NCBI GenBank assembly: GCA_038503035.1
Contig: JAVSML010001068.1
Span: forward strand, 1-64,000
Origin: Crocodylus rhombifer
Taxonomy: Eukaryota > Chordata > Crocodylia > Crocodylidae
Reading direction: 5' to 3'
DNA: 64,000 nt
Shown here: piece by piece, positions 46,862-57,892 of the stretch
How positions within the stretch are numbered: the stretch's first letter is position 1
How the letters are laid out: each line of letters opens with the position of its first letter
Made by a program: the position numbers and the translations under genes
Notes under the pieces: model-generated
The model's database searches: none
What the model was told of the DNA's origin: nothing
The model's input: the letters and a program-made list of their open reading frames with translations, nothing else

Positions 46862-47220
46862 ACAGCGAGCGCTTTTGGCTTAGGTGGCGGGCAGGGGGGG
46901 CAGGCAGAGCACTGGTGCCCCCACCCCAAGAAGTGCCACTGGCATTTCCAGGCATGCCCCTGGCACTTCTGGGTTTAGTGTCCCATCGCAGAGGGCATGC
47001 CCCCCTGCCCTGCCACCAACACTGTTGCAGCCACCTGTGGATGGTCCCCTCTCAGCCCACCCTCACCACCGATGTCTGCATCTCCACCTGTGGGTGGTTG
47101 CAATGCCCCCCCAGCCTCAAGAGGCACACATTGCCTATGTCTAGGACACTTAATTTCAGATCAGACAAAACCTTCCACTTGCCTTCCAATAGTTTCATTG
47201 CAATAAAAGCCCAAGAGTAG
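46862..47220. other. GC-rich island with hairpin
   Basis: A locally GC-rich segment in AT-rich surroundings. It contains the inverted pair gaagtgcca (46930-46938) and tggcacttc (46961-46969). It ends near an AATAAA at 47201-47206. It could be part of a mobile element; the family is not recognised. The ORFs here (69-133 residues) are Pro-rich and have no known domain. Confidence 0.4.
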
Positions 47221-47269
47221 ATTTATAAGACTCACAAGCCTGGTGTTGTCTTTCCACCCATAAGCCAGG

Positions 47270-47505
47270 CTGAGGCACTAACCAAGTTAATTCTCTACTC
47301 TGCCTTGAGAGGATTTGACCCATCACAGGAATGTGCCATAACCATTAAGCTATAAAGTAGGGTTTGTCAAGGAAAACTCTTGTCAACACTTACGCTTTGT
47401 ATTAAACCTCACTGGTTAAGAGTTGGGAATCCAAGTACCCCTCCTTAAAGGTGAGTGTCTTAGCCATTATGCTATATAGTCATTCTCCATCTCAATGGAT
47501 AGTTA
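47270..47505. repeat. Old tRNA-like interspersed repeat
   Basis: Two related phrases, 'gccataaccattaagctataaag' shortened by variation and 'cttagccattatgctatata', resemble the old sauropsid repeat with 'gtgccctaaccactgggctata'. Degenerate; class uncertain. Confidence 0.35.
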
Positions 47506-47805
47506 AGAATTGCATGTAGAGTGAAGCTGCGTTAGTCAGAGGGGAAATGGCACTTGGTTCTTCCATCCCAGATGAGAGCTCTGACCTCTGTACTGGATAT
47601 AATGTTAGTGATAGCTTTCTACAAGCACTCCTAAGGTCCCAAAGAGTGTGTTTTTTTCTTAGTCTAAGTTACTCAGCAAATTCTGTCCAAGTTCACAAAT
47701 AGCTCTGGACTGACTGAACCTGATTTTTTCAAGACAGACATTCAATACACTCATCCCCGCCCTCCCTCCAAATCCCCAAACAAACAAACAAAAATACTGT
47801 CCACT

Positions 47806-47885
47806 TCTAGAGAATCGTAAGGCTGGGGAGAACCTCCAGAGTCATTCAGTCTAACACCCTGGCTGCGGCAGGAACATCCCTGTGT
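47806..47885 (-). mobile_element. Short old CR1 3'UTR fragment
   Basis: The plus strand reads 'agaatcgtaaggctggggag', 'acctccagagtcattcagtc' and 'taacaccctggctg', which matches the antisense CR1 3'UTR pattern (agaatcatagaattagggctgg...acctc...gtccaaccccctg). Confidence 0.7.
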
Positions 47886-48499
47886 GTTAGTAGTAGGTTC
47901 CCATCATCGTGTTTGCCCAATATGGACCATTGGGGATGAAGGTGGAGGAGAGGAGCAGACTGGGAACACGTGGGTCTCCACTTACACATGTGCCCCCTTA
48001 CCTGAATGGCAGTGGTGGGGGCAGTGGCAGCTGATCCCCCTAAGGTAAGTGGGGCAGAGGAGCTGGGGCAGATCTGGAGAGGAACCCCCCGGATCCCTTT
48101 TAACTGAGCTGGCAGGGAGCTGTGCTCCTGAGCTGCATGCTAACAGAGCGCACAAACAGGCATGCTCTGTAAGGGCGCGCCAGTGTTTGCACCAGCATTC
48201 ATGCAGGCAGGCGAGCAGGAGGGGCCAGGAGGAAGTCTTCAGCAGGGGAGAGAAGGCACCTCACTACAAAAATGGTGAGGATGTGGCATGCAGCTAGGGC
48301 CCCTAGGCGGGGCACTGACTACCCGGGGCTCTTCTGAGGCCTCCACCCAGATGGGGCCCATGGGGGAGCTGGCATAAACCTGCCACCTGGCCTGTGGGGG
48401 ATGCCCTGTGGGACCGGGGGGGGTGCAGGGAATAGGCCCTCCTACCTGTCCCACATGTGCCTTTCTTAGGCCCTTGGAGGGGCAGGTGAGGGAGTGCTA

Positions 48500-49319
48500 G
48501 GTGGAGGTTAGCAGACTGAGGGGGATCAGAGAAGCAGAGGATGAAATTGATGAGTATTTCCTTTCTGTGCAGGGCCAAGCACCAAAGGAGGAAAACCCCA
48601 GGAGGTGCCCTCCACAGCAGAATGGCAGAAGGTTCCCTCCAGAGCCAGGGTTGCTCACAGTGGTGTGTTATCAGCTCCCCTAGTCCAGCTGGAGAACAGG
48701 TATGAGGCCCTGGCAACATTGGAGGAAGAAGAAGAGGAGGAAACCCCTGGAGAGGAGGCCACTGCATGCACAGAACAGGCTGAAGGAGGTCAGTTGACCC
48801 AGAAGAAGAGACACCAGGAGTCATAGGTGACTCCATCCTGAGAGGAACAGAGGGTCCCATCTATCACCAGGATCCCACAAAATGTGAGGTCTCCTGCCTG
48901 GAGCTTGGATTTGGGATGTGACAGAGATGATCCCAGCCCTTATCCAGCCCACTGATTACTACTCCATGGTCCTAATCCATATGGGCACTAGTGATGTGGC
49001 TGGGAGCAGCCCAAATTGTCTGATGAAGGACTACAGAGCTCTGGGGGTCAAGCTGAAGGAGACAGGGGCACAGGTGGTCTTCTCATCTGTTCTCCCAGTG
49101 AGCAGACATGGACTCATGACCTCCATGGGACCTGCATCAGGGATGTCAATTTGTGGCTTCAGAAATGGTGTCTCGAGGCAGACTTCGGCTTTTTTGGACC
49201 ATGACCCATACTTCAGAACAAGAGACATGCTTGGGTGGGATGGGCTTCACCTCTCCACCAAAGGTAAGTGTGTGTTCTTTTTCAGGTTGGCTGATCTCAT
49301 CCAGCAGACTTTAAACTAG
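48500..49319 (+). pseudogene. CR1 ORF1 (copy 8)
   Basis: It begins with the coiled-coil phrase EVSRLRGIREAEDEIDEYF. A variable linker follows in two frames, with an acidic EEEEEEETPGEE patch. The esterase part, open at 48918-49319, shows MGTSDVAGSSPN (GxND changed to GTSD), DYRALGVKLKETGAQVVFSS, SRHG, GWDGLHLSTKGK with the DxxH motif, and a C-terminus RLADLIQQTLN followed by a stop. Block I is not recognisable. The order and ends match ORF1 of copy 7, which supports both assignments. Inactive. Confidence 0.88.
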
Positions 49320-49449
49320 GTTAGTCAGGGAAAGGGGAGGATAAGTACAGAGGAAGACATGGAACACTGAACCAAGAGACACCTACAAGATCATCCCAGG
49401 TACGTAGCAAAGATCCTATTAGACGGCAGTTTAAGGGGGGACCAGGGAC

Positions 49450-50110
49450 AGCCACTAGGGGAATTAGGTGAATATACACAAATGCCAGAAGCATGGGAAA
49501 CAAGCAGGACGATCTAGAGTTCTTGCTAGTGAGCAACAACTTTGACTTAGTGGGACTAGCTGAAACCTGGTGGGACTCTTGTCATGACTGAATGGTGGGA
49601 ATAGAGGGCTATAGGTTGTATAGGAGAGACAGAGTAGGGAAAAAAGGTGGGGGAGTCAAAGAAAGTACACATCTTCCCTAATCAAATTAGGGTCAGAGGG
49701 TGGTCAAGCAGAGACTCTGTGGGTTAGAATCCAAGGGGCTCGGGGTCAAAAGGATCTGGTGGTGGGGGTCTACTACAGGCCGCCGCACCAGGATGACAAG
49801 CTAGACCAGGAATTTTCCAAGCAGTTCGAAGAGGCTGTGAAGGTCTAGAGATATGGTAGTTATGGGGGACCTTAACTACCCAGACATATGCTGGGAGGAG
49901 CAGTCAGCTAGATCTAACCAGTCTCACAGGTTCTTAACCTGTATTCAGGACCTCCACCTAACACAGAAGGCAAGGTGTCCCACTAGGGGCAATGCCTTGG
50001 TCGACTTGGTGTTGACCACATGGGATGACCTGGTGGGGGGCCTGCAAATTCAAGGCAACTTAGGGGACAGCGATCACCAAATGATTAAATTCACTATCCA
50101 GCAAAGGCTG
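49450..50110 (+). pseudogene. CR1 ORF2 endonuclease (copy 8)
   Basis: The N-terminal part is frameshifted around 49470-49570. LAETWWDS is readable near 49556-49579, with the catalytic Glu. YRPPHQDDKLDQEF follows, then MGDLNYPDICWEEQS (49860-49910), ALVDLVLTTWDDLVGGLQIQ and the final GDSDHQMIKFTIQ block. A stop near 49845 and frameshifts inactivate it. Confidence 0.87.
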
Positions 50111-52035
50111 GACATTATACCCAGCAGGGCACAGGTGATAAACTTTAAAGAAGCTGACTTTAATAGACTCAGGGGATTGGTTAGCAGGGTGCTAGGAGCT
50201 AAGAACTTAGATGCGCTGAGGATGTGTGGACATTCCTAAAGGAAACCATTCTTTGGGCTCAGAGTGAGTCAACCCCATGGCAGAAGAAAGGAGGCAAGGG
50301 GGCCAGGAAGCCCCTTTGGCTAATCAGGGGCATCCAGGATACCTTAAGGGCAAAAAAAGAGGCATACAGGAAGTGGAAGCAGGGGTAGCTAGCGAAGAGG
50401 AGTATACTTCTTTGGCCCGCACCTGCAGGGAGTTGGTCAGGAAGGCCAAGGCAACTCTAGAACTCAGGCTAGCATCAGGGATTAAGGACAATAAAAGGTC
50501 CTTCTTTAGGTACTTTGGGAGCAAAAAGAGGGTGCGGGGTAGCATAGGACCCATACAGGATGGGCAGGGGGGCTTAATGATGGATAGCAGGGACAAGGCA
50601 GAGCTCTGCAATGAGTTACTTTGCCTCTGTCTTCTTAAACGGGAATCTAGATGAATCCTCAACATATATTACAGACACTAACAAAGGGAACATCAGTTGA
50701 CCAATGGTCAGTGCCAACATGATAAAAAGACACTTGGAGGGACAGGATGTATTCAGATCACTGGGACCGGAGGGACTCCACCCACGGATAATGAAGGAAT
50801 TAGCAGCGGTCATAGCTGATCCACTGGCAAGGATGTATGAATGCTCATGGTGCTCGGGTCAGGTTCCAGATGATTGGAAGAGGGATAACGTCATCCCAAT
50901 CTTTAAGAAGGGGAGGAAGGAGGACCTGGGAAACTATAGACTAGTCAGCCTTACCTCTATTCCTGGGAAAATCCTAGAAAAAATTATCAAGAAACACATC
51001 TGTGGGAGCCCACTACCTAATGTGATGTGGAGGGGTAACCAACATTGGTTTTTAGCAGGCAGGTCCTGCCTGACTAACCTAGTTTCCTTTTATGACAAGC
51101 CACCAATTGTTTAGATGCAGGAGTAGAGCCGGATGTTATCTATCTGGACTTCAAGAAGGCCTTTGACAAGGTATCCCATACCATCCTTATAAATAAACAG
51201 GGGATTTGCCTTGGATGATTACACAGTAGACTGGGTAGCAAATTGGCTCAAGGGTTGCACTCAGAGGGTGTAGTGGGCTGGTCATTGTCAATCTGGAGAG
51301 ATGTGGGCAGTGGAGTCCCTCAGGGATCAGTTCTGGGGCCAGTGCTGTTCAACATCTTCATCAGTGATTTGGATGAGAGAGTGGAAAGCACTCTGTTCAA
51401 ATTCACAGACAACACAAAATTATGGGGTGCAGCTAACACCCTGGAGAGGAGGAACCAGATGCAGGCCGACCTGGATAGGCTGGGGAAGTGGACAGAGAGC
51501 AACAGGATGCAATTCAATAAGTACAAGTGCAAGGTGCTGCATTTAGGGAGGAAGAACTGCCATCATACCTATAAGCTACCTTCTCACCTCCACTGAGGCA
51601 GAAAAAGATCTTGGAGTCACTGTTGACTCCAGGATCAGGATAAGTCACCAATGAAGCAGTTGGGAAAGCCAATCACACCTTGTCGTGCATTCGTAGGTGC
51701 TTCACAAACAGGTCCAAGGAAGTGATTCTCCCCCTCTATGCGGCACTGGTCAGACCACAGCTGGAGTACTGTGTCCAGTTCTGGATGCTGCAGTTCAAGC
51801 GGGATGTGGACAACCTGGAGAGGGTCCAAAGAAGAGCCGCTCGCCTGATTAGAGGCCTGCAGGGGCCTTTAACCTCTTCAGCCTCTCCAAAAGAAGGCTA
51901 AGAGGGTACCTTGTGGTACAAATTCATAAGGGAGAGCAACATGAAGTAGGTGATGATCTGTTCACCAGGGCACCCCCTGGAATGACAAGGAACAATGGCC
52001 ATAAGCTACTAGAGAGAAGGTTCAGGCTGGACATT
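50110..52035 (+). pseudogene. CR1 ORF2 linker, RT and partial C-terminus (copy 8)
   Basis: Linker blocks (EEYTSLARTCRELVRKAKAT; KRSFFRYFGSKKR) are followed by SLGPEGLHPRIMKELAAVI, FKKGRKEDLGNYRLVSLTS and [17 protein letters not shown] stop near 51112, a KKAFDKVSH-like block and [20 protein letters not shown] come next. The box is FTDN at 51402-51413, with Asn for the second catalytic Asp. The thumb (MQADLDRLGKWTESNRMQF) and RPQLEYCVQFWMLQF end the readable part. A deletion removes part of the NLFSLHKRRLRG block near 51865. Confidence 0.9.
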
Positions 52036-52042
52036 AGGAAAA

Positions 52043-52315
52043 TGAGGAGCACCGACTACCCAGGGTTCTTCTGACTCATCTGTGGATGCTGCCAGCAGGT
52101 TCTGCATCTGGCCTCCTGGACCTGCTGGCGGCATCCACAGCTGATATGTGATGTTGCTGGGTGGGAGCAATCACAGCTACCTGGTGGCACACAGCAGCTG
52201 AAGCCACCGGCTGCCTGGCCAGATCCAGTGAGTTGGTAGCAGTACACCCGTGGGCCAGATTGAATCTCTTACTGGGCCCAATCTATCTATAGGCCATATC
52301 TTGCCCACCCCTAAT
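52043..52315. repeat. Composite fragment: CR1-5'UTR-like start, hairpin, hAT-like end
   Basis: The first 25 bases (gcaccgactacccagggttcttctga) match copy 8's own 5'UTR near 48312-48337 except for three transitions. A hairpin follows, with 21-base arms at 52080-52100 and 52120-52140. The segment ends 'cttgcccacccctaatc', the inverted form of the hAT end TAGGGGTGGGCAAG. A left hAT end is not identified. Confidence 0.45.
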
Positions 52316-52479
52316 CTAACCTTTTAGCAAAACGACAGTCAACCCTGGCACAACACTAGACACAACACCCTAATCTGCCTAAGTAAAGCAGAGGGACCAA
52401 AATGACCAACATCCTACTGCTGCAAAGGTTGTTAAAAAATGCTCAAGAGATCCAAGGAAGAAGGCCATGTCCCCTGCCA

Positions 52480-52985
52480 CAAAGGCAGGCAAGAATCCCC
52501 ATAATCTGTGTCAGTCTCATCATGGGATAAAATTAAAATTCCTTCTTTACCCCTACTATGGTGATCAGTCTGTGCTTGTGTGGAGGACAAGACCCTCTAG
52601 CCAGGAAACTCTGGGTTTAAGTCCCAGCAGGAGTATTAGCACACTGCAGTCCAAATCTCCAGCCTTGGTTTCAGCCAACACTCAATGCTTCCGAGGAAGG
52701 TTTTAATGCCCTACCCTGCCCCAGTTAATGTAGCTGTAGGAGGGGGAAAATTCCCAGTTGGATGTGGCAGCCAGCAATGCCCAGAAGGTTGGGAGAGACT
52801 AGAATATAGGCATACAAAACACAGCCATAGCTATATCTAGTTCATCCCTCACCAATGTCTGTTCAACCTTCTTTTGAACACCTCCAGTGATAGAGATTCC
52901 ACAACTTCCTTACACAGTCTATTCCACTGCCTCACTGTTTTAATAGAGAAGATTTTTCCTGATATCCAATCTAAAGATTCAATGG
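52480..52985 (-). mobile_element. Old CR1-like 3' region
   Basis: Two blocks match the antisense of old sauropsid CR1 3' regions. 'aaaattccttctttacccc' with 'tatggtgatcagtctgtg' lies near 52530-52580. 'ttgaacacctccagtgatag' with 'gatttttcctgatatccaa' lies near 52870-52970. The space between them is diverged. No tail seen. Assigned from recall. Confidence 0.55.
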
Positions 52986-52989
52986 GTTT

Positions 52990-53870
52990 AGCCTATACCA
53001 ATGCAATAGCCTATAATGAGTTGGTACAAAAAGATTTCATGCTTAATAAAGGGACACTGAAATTCTTGTATGAGAATCTTTGATCTGTATTAATTAGATC
53101 AGACTAGGGTATATTGGGCCTAAAATTGATTAATTTGTAAATCTTGAGCAACTCTGGGTCTGCTTTAAATTGTGTTGGGGATTCAGAACCATAATTGGTG
53201 AGGTACAGAGGTAGCTTAAAGCTTCCCTTCCTCCCTGCACTCAGCACAGTACATTATTACCATAAAATCTGAATTATTGCAGTAGAGTTACGCCCAGGGT
53301 ATGCCAATATGAGAAAAAACAATTCAAAATTAAGACCTGTTATCAGAGAGATTGTCCTATGGACTCCAATCTTCTGAATATTTTTATTTTAACATATAAT
53401 GCAGCAAAGTAGCAAAAAATTATATGTAAAGTTGCATACAGAAGAAAATATGCTTTGGTTATGGTCACACTCACAGTGAAGTAACTTCTCTTTTAACAGT
53501 ACTTTTGTGTATTCTCTGAAGGCTAAGATGATGAACTTTCAAAGAGCCAATTAAGAAGTACTTCAGAAGGGAGACTAGTGACAGCAGAAATCCATAAAAT
53601 TAACTACAGTAAAAGATCCGCAAAGTGTTGGCTTCCAAACACACTCGGTGTAGCTGTGATCTTTCCTTTGCCACACTTAAAAAGTGACTTAAAAAGAAAG
53701 TAGCAAAATGATTTAATCCATTTAGAGTTCTGCCCTTTGTCAAATTTCTCTAGTGTTAAAAATATATTGTTCCAAAAAATACGTTACTTCTGAATAGATT
53801 TGTACTTTTGGTGGGGGAGGGAAGAGCAAAGGAAACACTATTTTTAAAATGAAAAAATAAGCATACATTA
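52990..53870. other. Unique AT-rich stretch
   Basis: No gene or repeat recognised. Confidence 0.5.
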
Positions 53871-53895
53871 CTGGTGTGATGGGCTGGCTCGCAGT

Positions 53896-54042
53896 GACCT
53901 GGCCCAGGAGTTTTGAAAGGGCAAAAGATGATTGGAGGACTTGGGATTCCCATCCTCACCAATCTGGTAATGATTTGGCCCAGGGGTTTTGAAGGGGTAA
54001 AAGATGATTGGAGGACTTGGGATTCCCTTTCCGCACCAATCA
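53896..54042. repeat. Two tandem ~75-bp blocks in the LTR
   Basis: The two copies share 'agatgattggaggacttggg' and 'tggcccagg.gttttga'. They run from about 53896 to 53965 and from about 53972 to 54042. Duplicated enhancer blocks are common in LTR U3 regions. Confidence 0.85.
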
Positions 54043-54060
54043 GGCCCCAGAGACTCACCT

Positions 54061-54076
54061 CCCCCCCCCCCCCCCC
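54061..54076. repeat. C16 homopolymer
   Basis: Sixteen C residues inside the LTR, prone to sequencing length error. Confidence 0.9.
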
Positions 54077-55327
54077 GGTGTCCCCTGATTGGTCCCTTGG
54101 GTCACCTGGAGTGGGGTAAAAGGGGCAGCATGGGCTGACTCAGGGGAGACCAGTGAGGAACAACAAGGAAGGAGCTTCACAGAGCTGAGCCAGTGGGGTA
54201 GGAGCGGTGCCCCAGAAGAGCCTGAAAGAACAGGACCTGCAGGCAGCAGTGGGACCCTCAGCAGTGCAGTGTGCGGCTGGCAGGAGAGGATCCCCTCTGT
54301 TCCAGCAAGGATCTGAGCAGCAACCTGAGAGATTGCCAGCTCTGCTTCCAGCTCCTACAGTCAGAGGCCAGGCAGCTCAACATGAGGCCAAGCTCCAGTA
54401 AGGTCAAGCCCCCTAGCAGGCTCAAGCAATGATACCAGTGGTGGCTGTGTAGCAGTGTTCTTTCCTACCATATAGACAACATGGGGTCAAGTCCCAACTG
54501 AGATGACTTGGGGTGAGTGAGCTAACAAGAAGCAAATCTTCTTGGAGTGGAAAGGGGCCATTGTGTTTTCTCCCCCTCCAGGTAGCAAGGCCCGATATTT
54601 CCTTGTCATTTGACATTTTGCATTTTGTGCCTTTTTATATTTCACCAACCCATATTGTTTGTTCTGCTGTTTGTGTTTTATATTCTGTTAACCCTGTTTT
54701 TGTCAATGATTGTAAGTGTCTAACATTTGTTGAATCCTGCCCCCTTGGGGCATTGTAGTGTCCCCTATACCCTCTGATTTATGCCTGTTATGTTCCCAGT
54801 ATTAAAAGGTATATGGTTAAGTCCCCATTGGTGGTCTGGCTCTGCTCTATAGGGGGAGGAGAGTCCCTACACCTCCCACAGTGCTTGTGCCCCTGCTTTG
54901 ATCCCTTCAATTGGAGAGGGGGTACCTCTTGGAGTACTGCCCGGGTTACACTAGTTATACTGTCTGAGGAAAAAATGAAATTACATTGCCTGCAATGGAT
55001 ACCATGCTTGCTTTTTTCAACCTTTCCTTTTCTTAAAAAAACAAGAGACTACTGTGAGACAGTTTCATTTTTCTTGAGTCTGTACAAAGTACTTAATTGT
55101 ATAGTTATTTTATATTATAGCAAAATGATTAAGTAGAAGCTAAAGAGTGGCTAAAGTCATAAGTGATAGTTACATGCATTATATATGATTATCTATTGCA
55201 GCAGAATGCTAATGATTTAAAAAAAAAATCAGCATTCCATTTTCCATATCCTCCCAGTAAGAGCTTGCTCATACTTAATAAATATCTTGCTACTTTCCTC
55301 ACAACACTGTGGAATTAAAAACTCAGT

Positions 55328-55526
55328 GGGCACATCTACACAATAGACAGTGCTAATACACTACTGCGCAGTACTATTAGACTACCGCATAGTAGCATCA
55401 GCTAAAAGACATTCACCAGCACTACTGCATAGTGACTCTGGTTACTGCATATTTATTTAGTACTTGCCAATACGAGTACTAAATACATGCACAGTAATGA
55501 CTGTACAGTAGCACCTCATGTAGATG

Positions 55527-55530
<4 letters not shown>
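55328..55530. mobile_element. Small TIR element (GGGC..GTCTACACA family), copy 3
   Basis: The left end gggcacatctacaca and the right end catgtagatgttcc form a decayed inverted pair. Internal ctactgcgcagtac motifs match copy 2. Left flank agt; the right flank is lost in the adjoining GT microsatellite. Confidence 0.7.

Positions 55531-55558
<28 letters not shown>
55531..55558. repeat. (GT)14 microsatellite
   Basis: Fourteen perfect GT units directly at the edge of TIR element copy 3. Confidence 0.93.
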
Positions 55559-55561
<3 letters not shown>

Positions 55562-56260
55562 CATACACACATCGGTCATGGCTATACAAGATGCTACTGT
55601 GCAATACATACACGCACTGAGTTTTTAATTTATAGATATTATGTATCATATAATAGTATTATATATTATAATATTTATATATATACATATGCACATTCAC
55701 CCCCACCCTCATTAAGTTTGAGTAAATAAATGTATGTTATACAGCATTTCTGTATAACCCTTGCCATTGTTAAATAAGGACATAGTACTCAAAGGGATCT
55801 CTTGGGTCATGGTTTTTCACACTTTCCATACAGGCATCTAGGAAACAAAATGTATGCTCAATTATGTTTTAAACAGAATAGAATTTCAATAAATAATCAT
55901 AACAATAATGATTTGGCTAATGCACTCTGGGCAAAATCCAACTCTGTGAAGAGAACAACCCATTACCCCATGTTCTGCACCACTTTCAACATATTTGGAA
56001 GCCTAATTTACAGTTTTCCTCTGCAAAGGGTAAATACCGCTGCCTAAGAATGCATAGGGGAATTGTTATCGTAATTTGCATTGTCTGGTCTTGTCCTTTT
56101 TGATACACTGGATGACAATAAGTAGAGCACGAGGCACTATGGTTAGGCTCTCTCCTATTCTGATATACCACTAGTGTGTGAAGCAAATGGCTAACAGTTT
56201 CATTTTTCAAGCACTGTCTGAGGGTGAAATTACACATAGACATTACTAAGGGAACTTAAA
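55559..56260. other. AT-rich stretch
   Basis: It includes a TA-rich run at about 55630-55690. No gene or known repeat. Confidence 0.5.
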
Positions 56261-56261
56261 A

Positions 56262-56712
56262 AGTGAGTGTCCACGTGTTAAAGCTTGGTAACTCATACTA
56301 AGTGCCCTCTGAGCATCTCAATGTTACACCATATCACATGAGGGTTAACTCTGGGCTATCTTGTTTTAGGGTAATTTCAATCTGATTTACAGAGATAAAA
56401 CAAAAAATTAGCAGTCCTCCAGAATCCCAGGATGCAACACTCATACTACTCATACCACTGGAGCAGCAGTAGAGCTCAGTGTACTGGCTTCTAGCCACAC
56501 TTCTGCTTACCAGCCTTTGAGTGGCAAGTCAGAATTGTGCAGGCATGAAACATATGTGACTGCTCACAGTGGGTGTGTGTGTCTACATGACATGCTTTAC
56601 TGCACAGTAAACTAATCTACTGTACTGTAAAGCATCATCTACATTTGTGCACCATTTGCTGTGCAGTAAATTAGTCTACTGCACACTAGCACATGTGTAG
56701 CTACTGACTAGG
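56262..56712. repeat. Dispersed repeat, copy B
   Basis: Related to 26490-26990 in two ordered blocks. The outermost bases, gtccacgtgttaaagc and, inverted, agctacacatgtgc, resemble weak terminal inverted repeats. Internal ctgcacagtaaa motifs recall the small TIR family, so copy B may be a larger relative. Confidence 0.45.
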
Positions 56713-56714
56713 AG

Positions 56715-57468
56715 CAAATTTATTTCTGCTCAGGTCCAACACCAGGAGGTCACAGGGGACAGGAAACTCCCCCAGCCCTGGTGTTGGTCAGCTCCCGGCC
56801 GAACAATGCCAGGATTGGGGAGGTCTCAGCTTGCCTGAGCAGCCAGAGGCTGGCTGGCAGATGTCCCACTTCTGGGGCAGCTCCCAGTCTGCCCCAGGCT
56901 GGGTGGGGATTACCCCAAGGAGTCCAGGGCTGGCTCAGAGGTTGCCCCAGAAACAGAAAACTCCTGGCTTGCCCCCATGTATGCGGGTCTGGAAAAGCTC
57001 TGCAGTAGCAGCTGTCTCCTGGCCTTGTGCACACCAGAACCCCTCCTGATGTTTATGGGGCAAGGAGACAGCTGCTGCTGCAGCTGGCAGGGCTATCTTG
57101 GCTCCATGTGTATTGGGAATGGCTCCATTCCTCCCTCTAAATGGTATTTAGAGGTTTGCTTTTGGGAACTGGCTTGTAGGTAAAGTGGATATTGTATTAG
57201 AATAATGGTCCAGGGCAATAGCAGGAGTTAATTGATTTCTAAAAGCCTGTTCCTAAAAGTTTCTTCAAGGCCTGCTGTGCCTGATACAGGCAAGCAGCGA
57301 GCAAACACACAGGCTGGGAAATTAAAGACATGTATCACACTGTTCCATAACATGAGATAAAGTGGCATTAGGTCACAGTGCCCAACTGGAGAGCCCTGGA
57401 GCTTTCTGATTTTGGGGAACAGACCAAATTAGGAAAAAATCAGTAAAGCCCAAATTAGGAAGTGTACA
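56715..57468. other. Unique stretch, partly GC-rich
   Basis: ORFs on both strands (60-94 residues) overlap and show no domain. No repeat recognised. Confidence 0.45.
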
Positions 57469-57892
57469 TGTGATGGGCTTGTGAAACAAAGGAATATGCT
57501 GACAAGACAAAATGTGGACAGCAATGGCCACAAATGAAGAGTGATCAGGAGGAGGAAAAATACAAAAGAAGGGATTTCAGAGCACCGAGTGGGGAACCTG
57601 TGCCAACCATGGACATAAGAAACACCACAAGCCCATCTTACCCATCCCACTAATGGGGAGTTGGCCTCAGCCTCCAACCTCCAGCCTGCAAACATCTGAC
57701 ATTCAAGAGAGAACCTCAGAGTGAAACTCATGTACTGACCAGACATATCTTGACTCTGTGCAGCTTTAGGACTGGCAGATATAATATTGTTTGCAATATT
57801 CTTATCTGCTATCACTGTGTATCAATAAAATTAACCTATTATTGAATAAAAAGGTTGTGGTTGGTCTGAGAGTTTGGGGTCTGCCCAGAACA
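57469..57892 (+). repeat. Possible LTR
   Basis: It begins tgtgatgggctt, like the LTR at 53875. It contains AATAAA twice near 57823 and 57845, and could end at 'cccagaaca'. No target duplication found, so the right boundary is a guess. Confidence 0.3.

Larger units (their letters stand above)
48000..52040 (+). mobile_element. CR1 LINE copy 8, near full length but 3'-truncated
   Basis: A plus-strand CR1 with 5'UTR (48000-48500), ORF1, spacer, endonuclease and RT. It ends inside the ORF2 C-terminal region after 'ggctggacattaggaa', so the WNxLPREVV block, 3'UTR and tail are missing. A true CR1 insertion needs its 3' end, so the loss is secondary. Confidence 0.9.
53875..54950 (+). mobile_element. 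Candidate solo LTR (1,076 bp)
   Basis: It starts tgtgatgggctggctc and ends cccgggttaca, giving TG...CA boundaries of the kind seen in gypsy and ERV LTRs of sauropsids. Flanking tetramers ctgg (53871-53874) and ctag (54951-54954) differ at one base. Inside are a duplicated U3-like block, a weak TATA-like gtaaaagggg near 54115 and an ATTAAA at 54800-54805. No ORF with a viral domain. Confidence 0.5.

Noticed and set aside
57429..57815. 128-residue minus-strand ORF with hydrophobic segment
   Set aside because: It overlaps a possible LTR in antisense, and the hydrophobic part is T-rich low-complexity translation.
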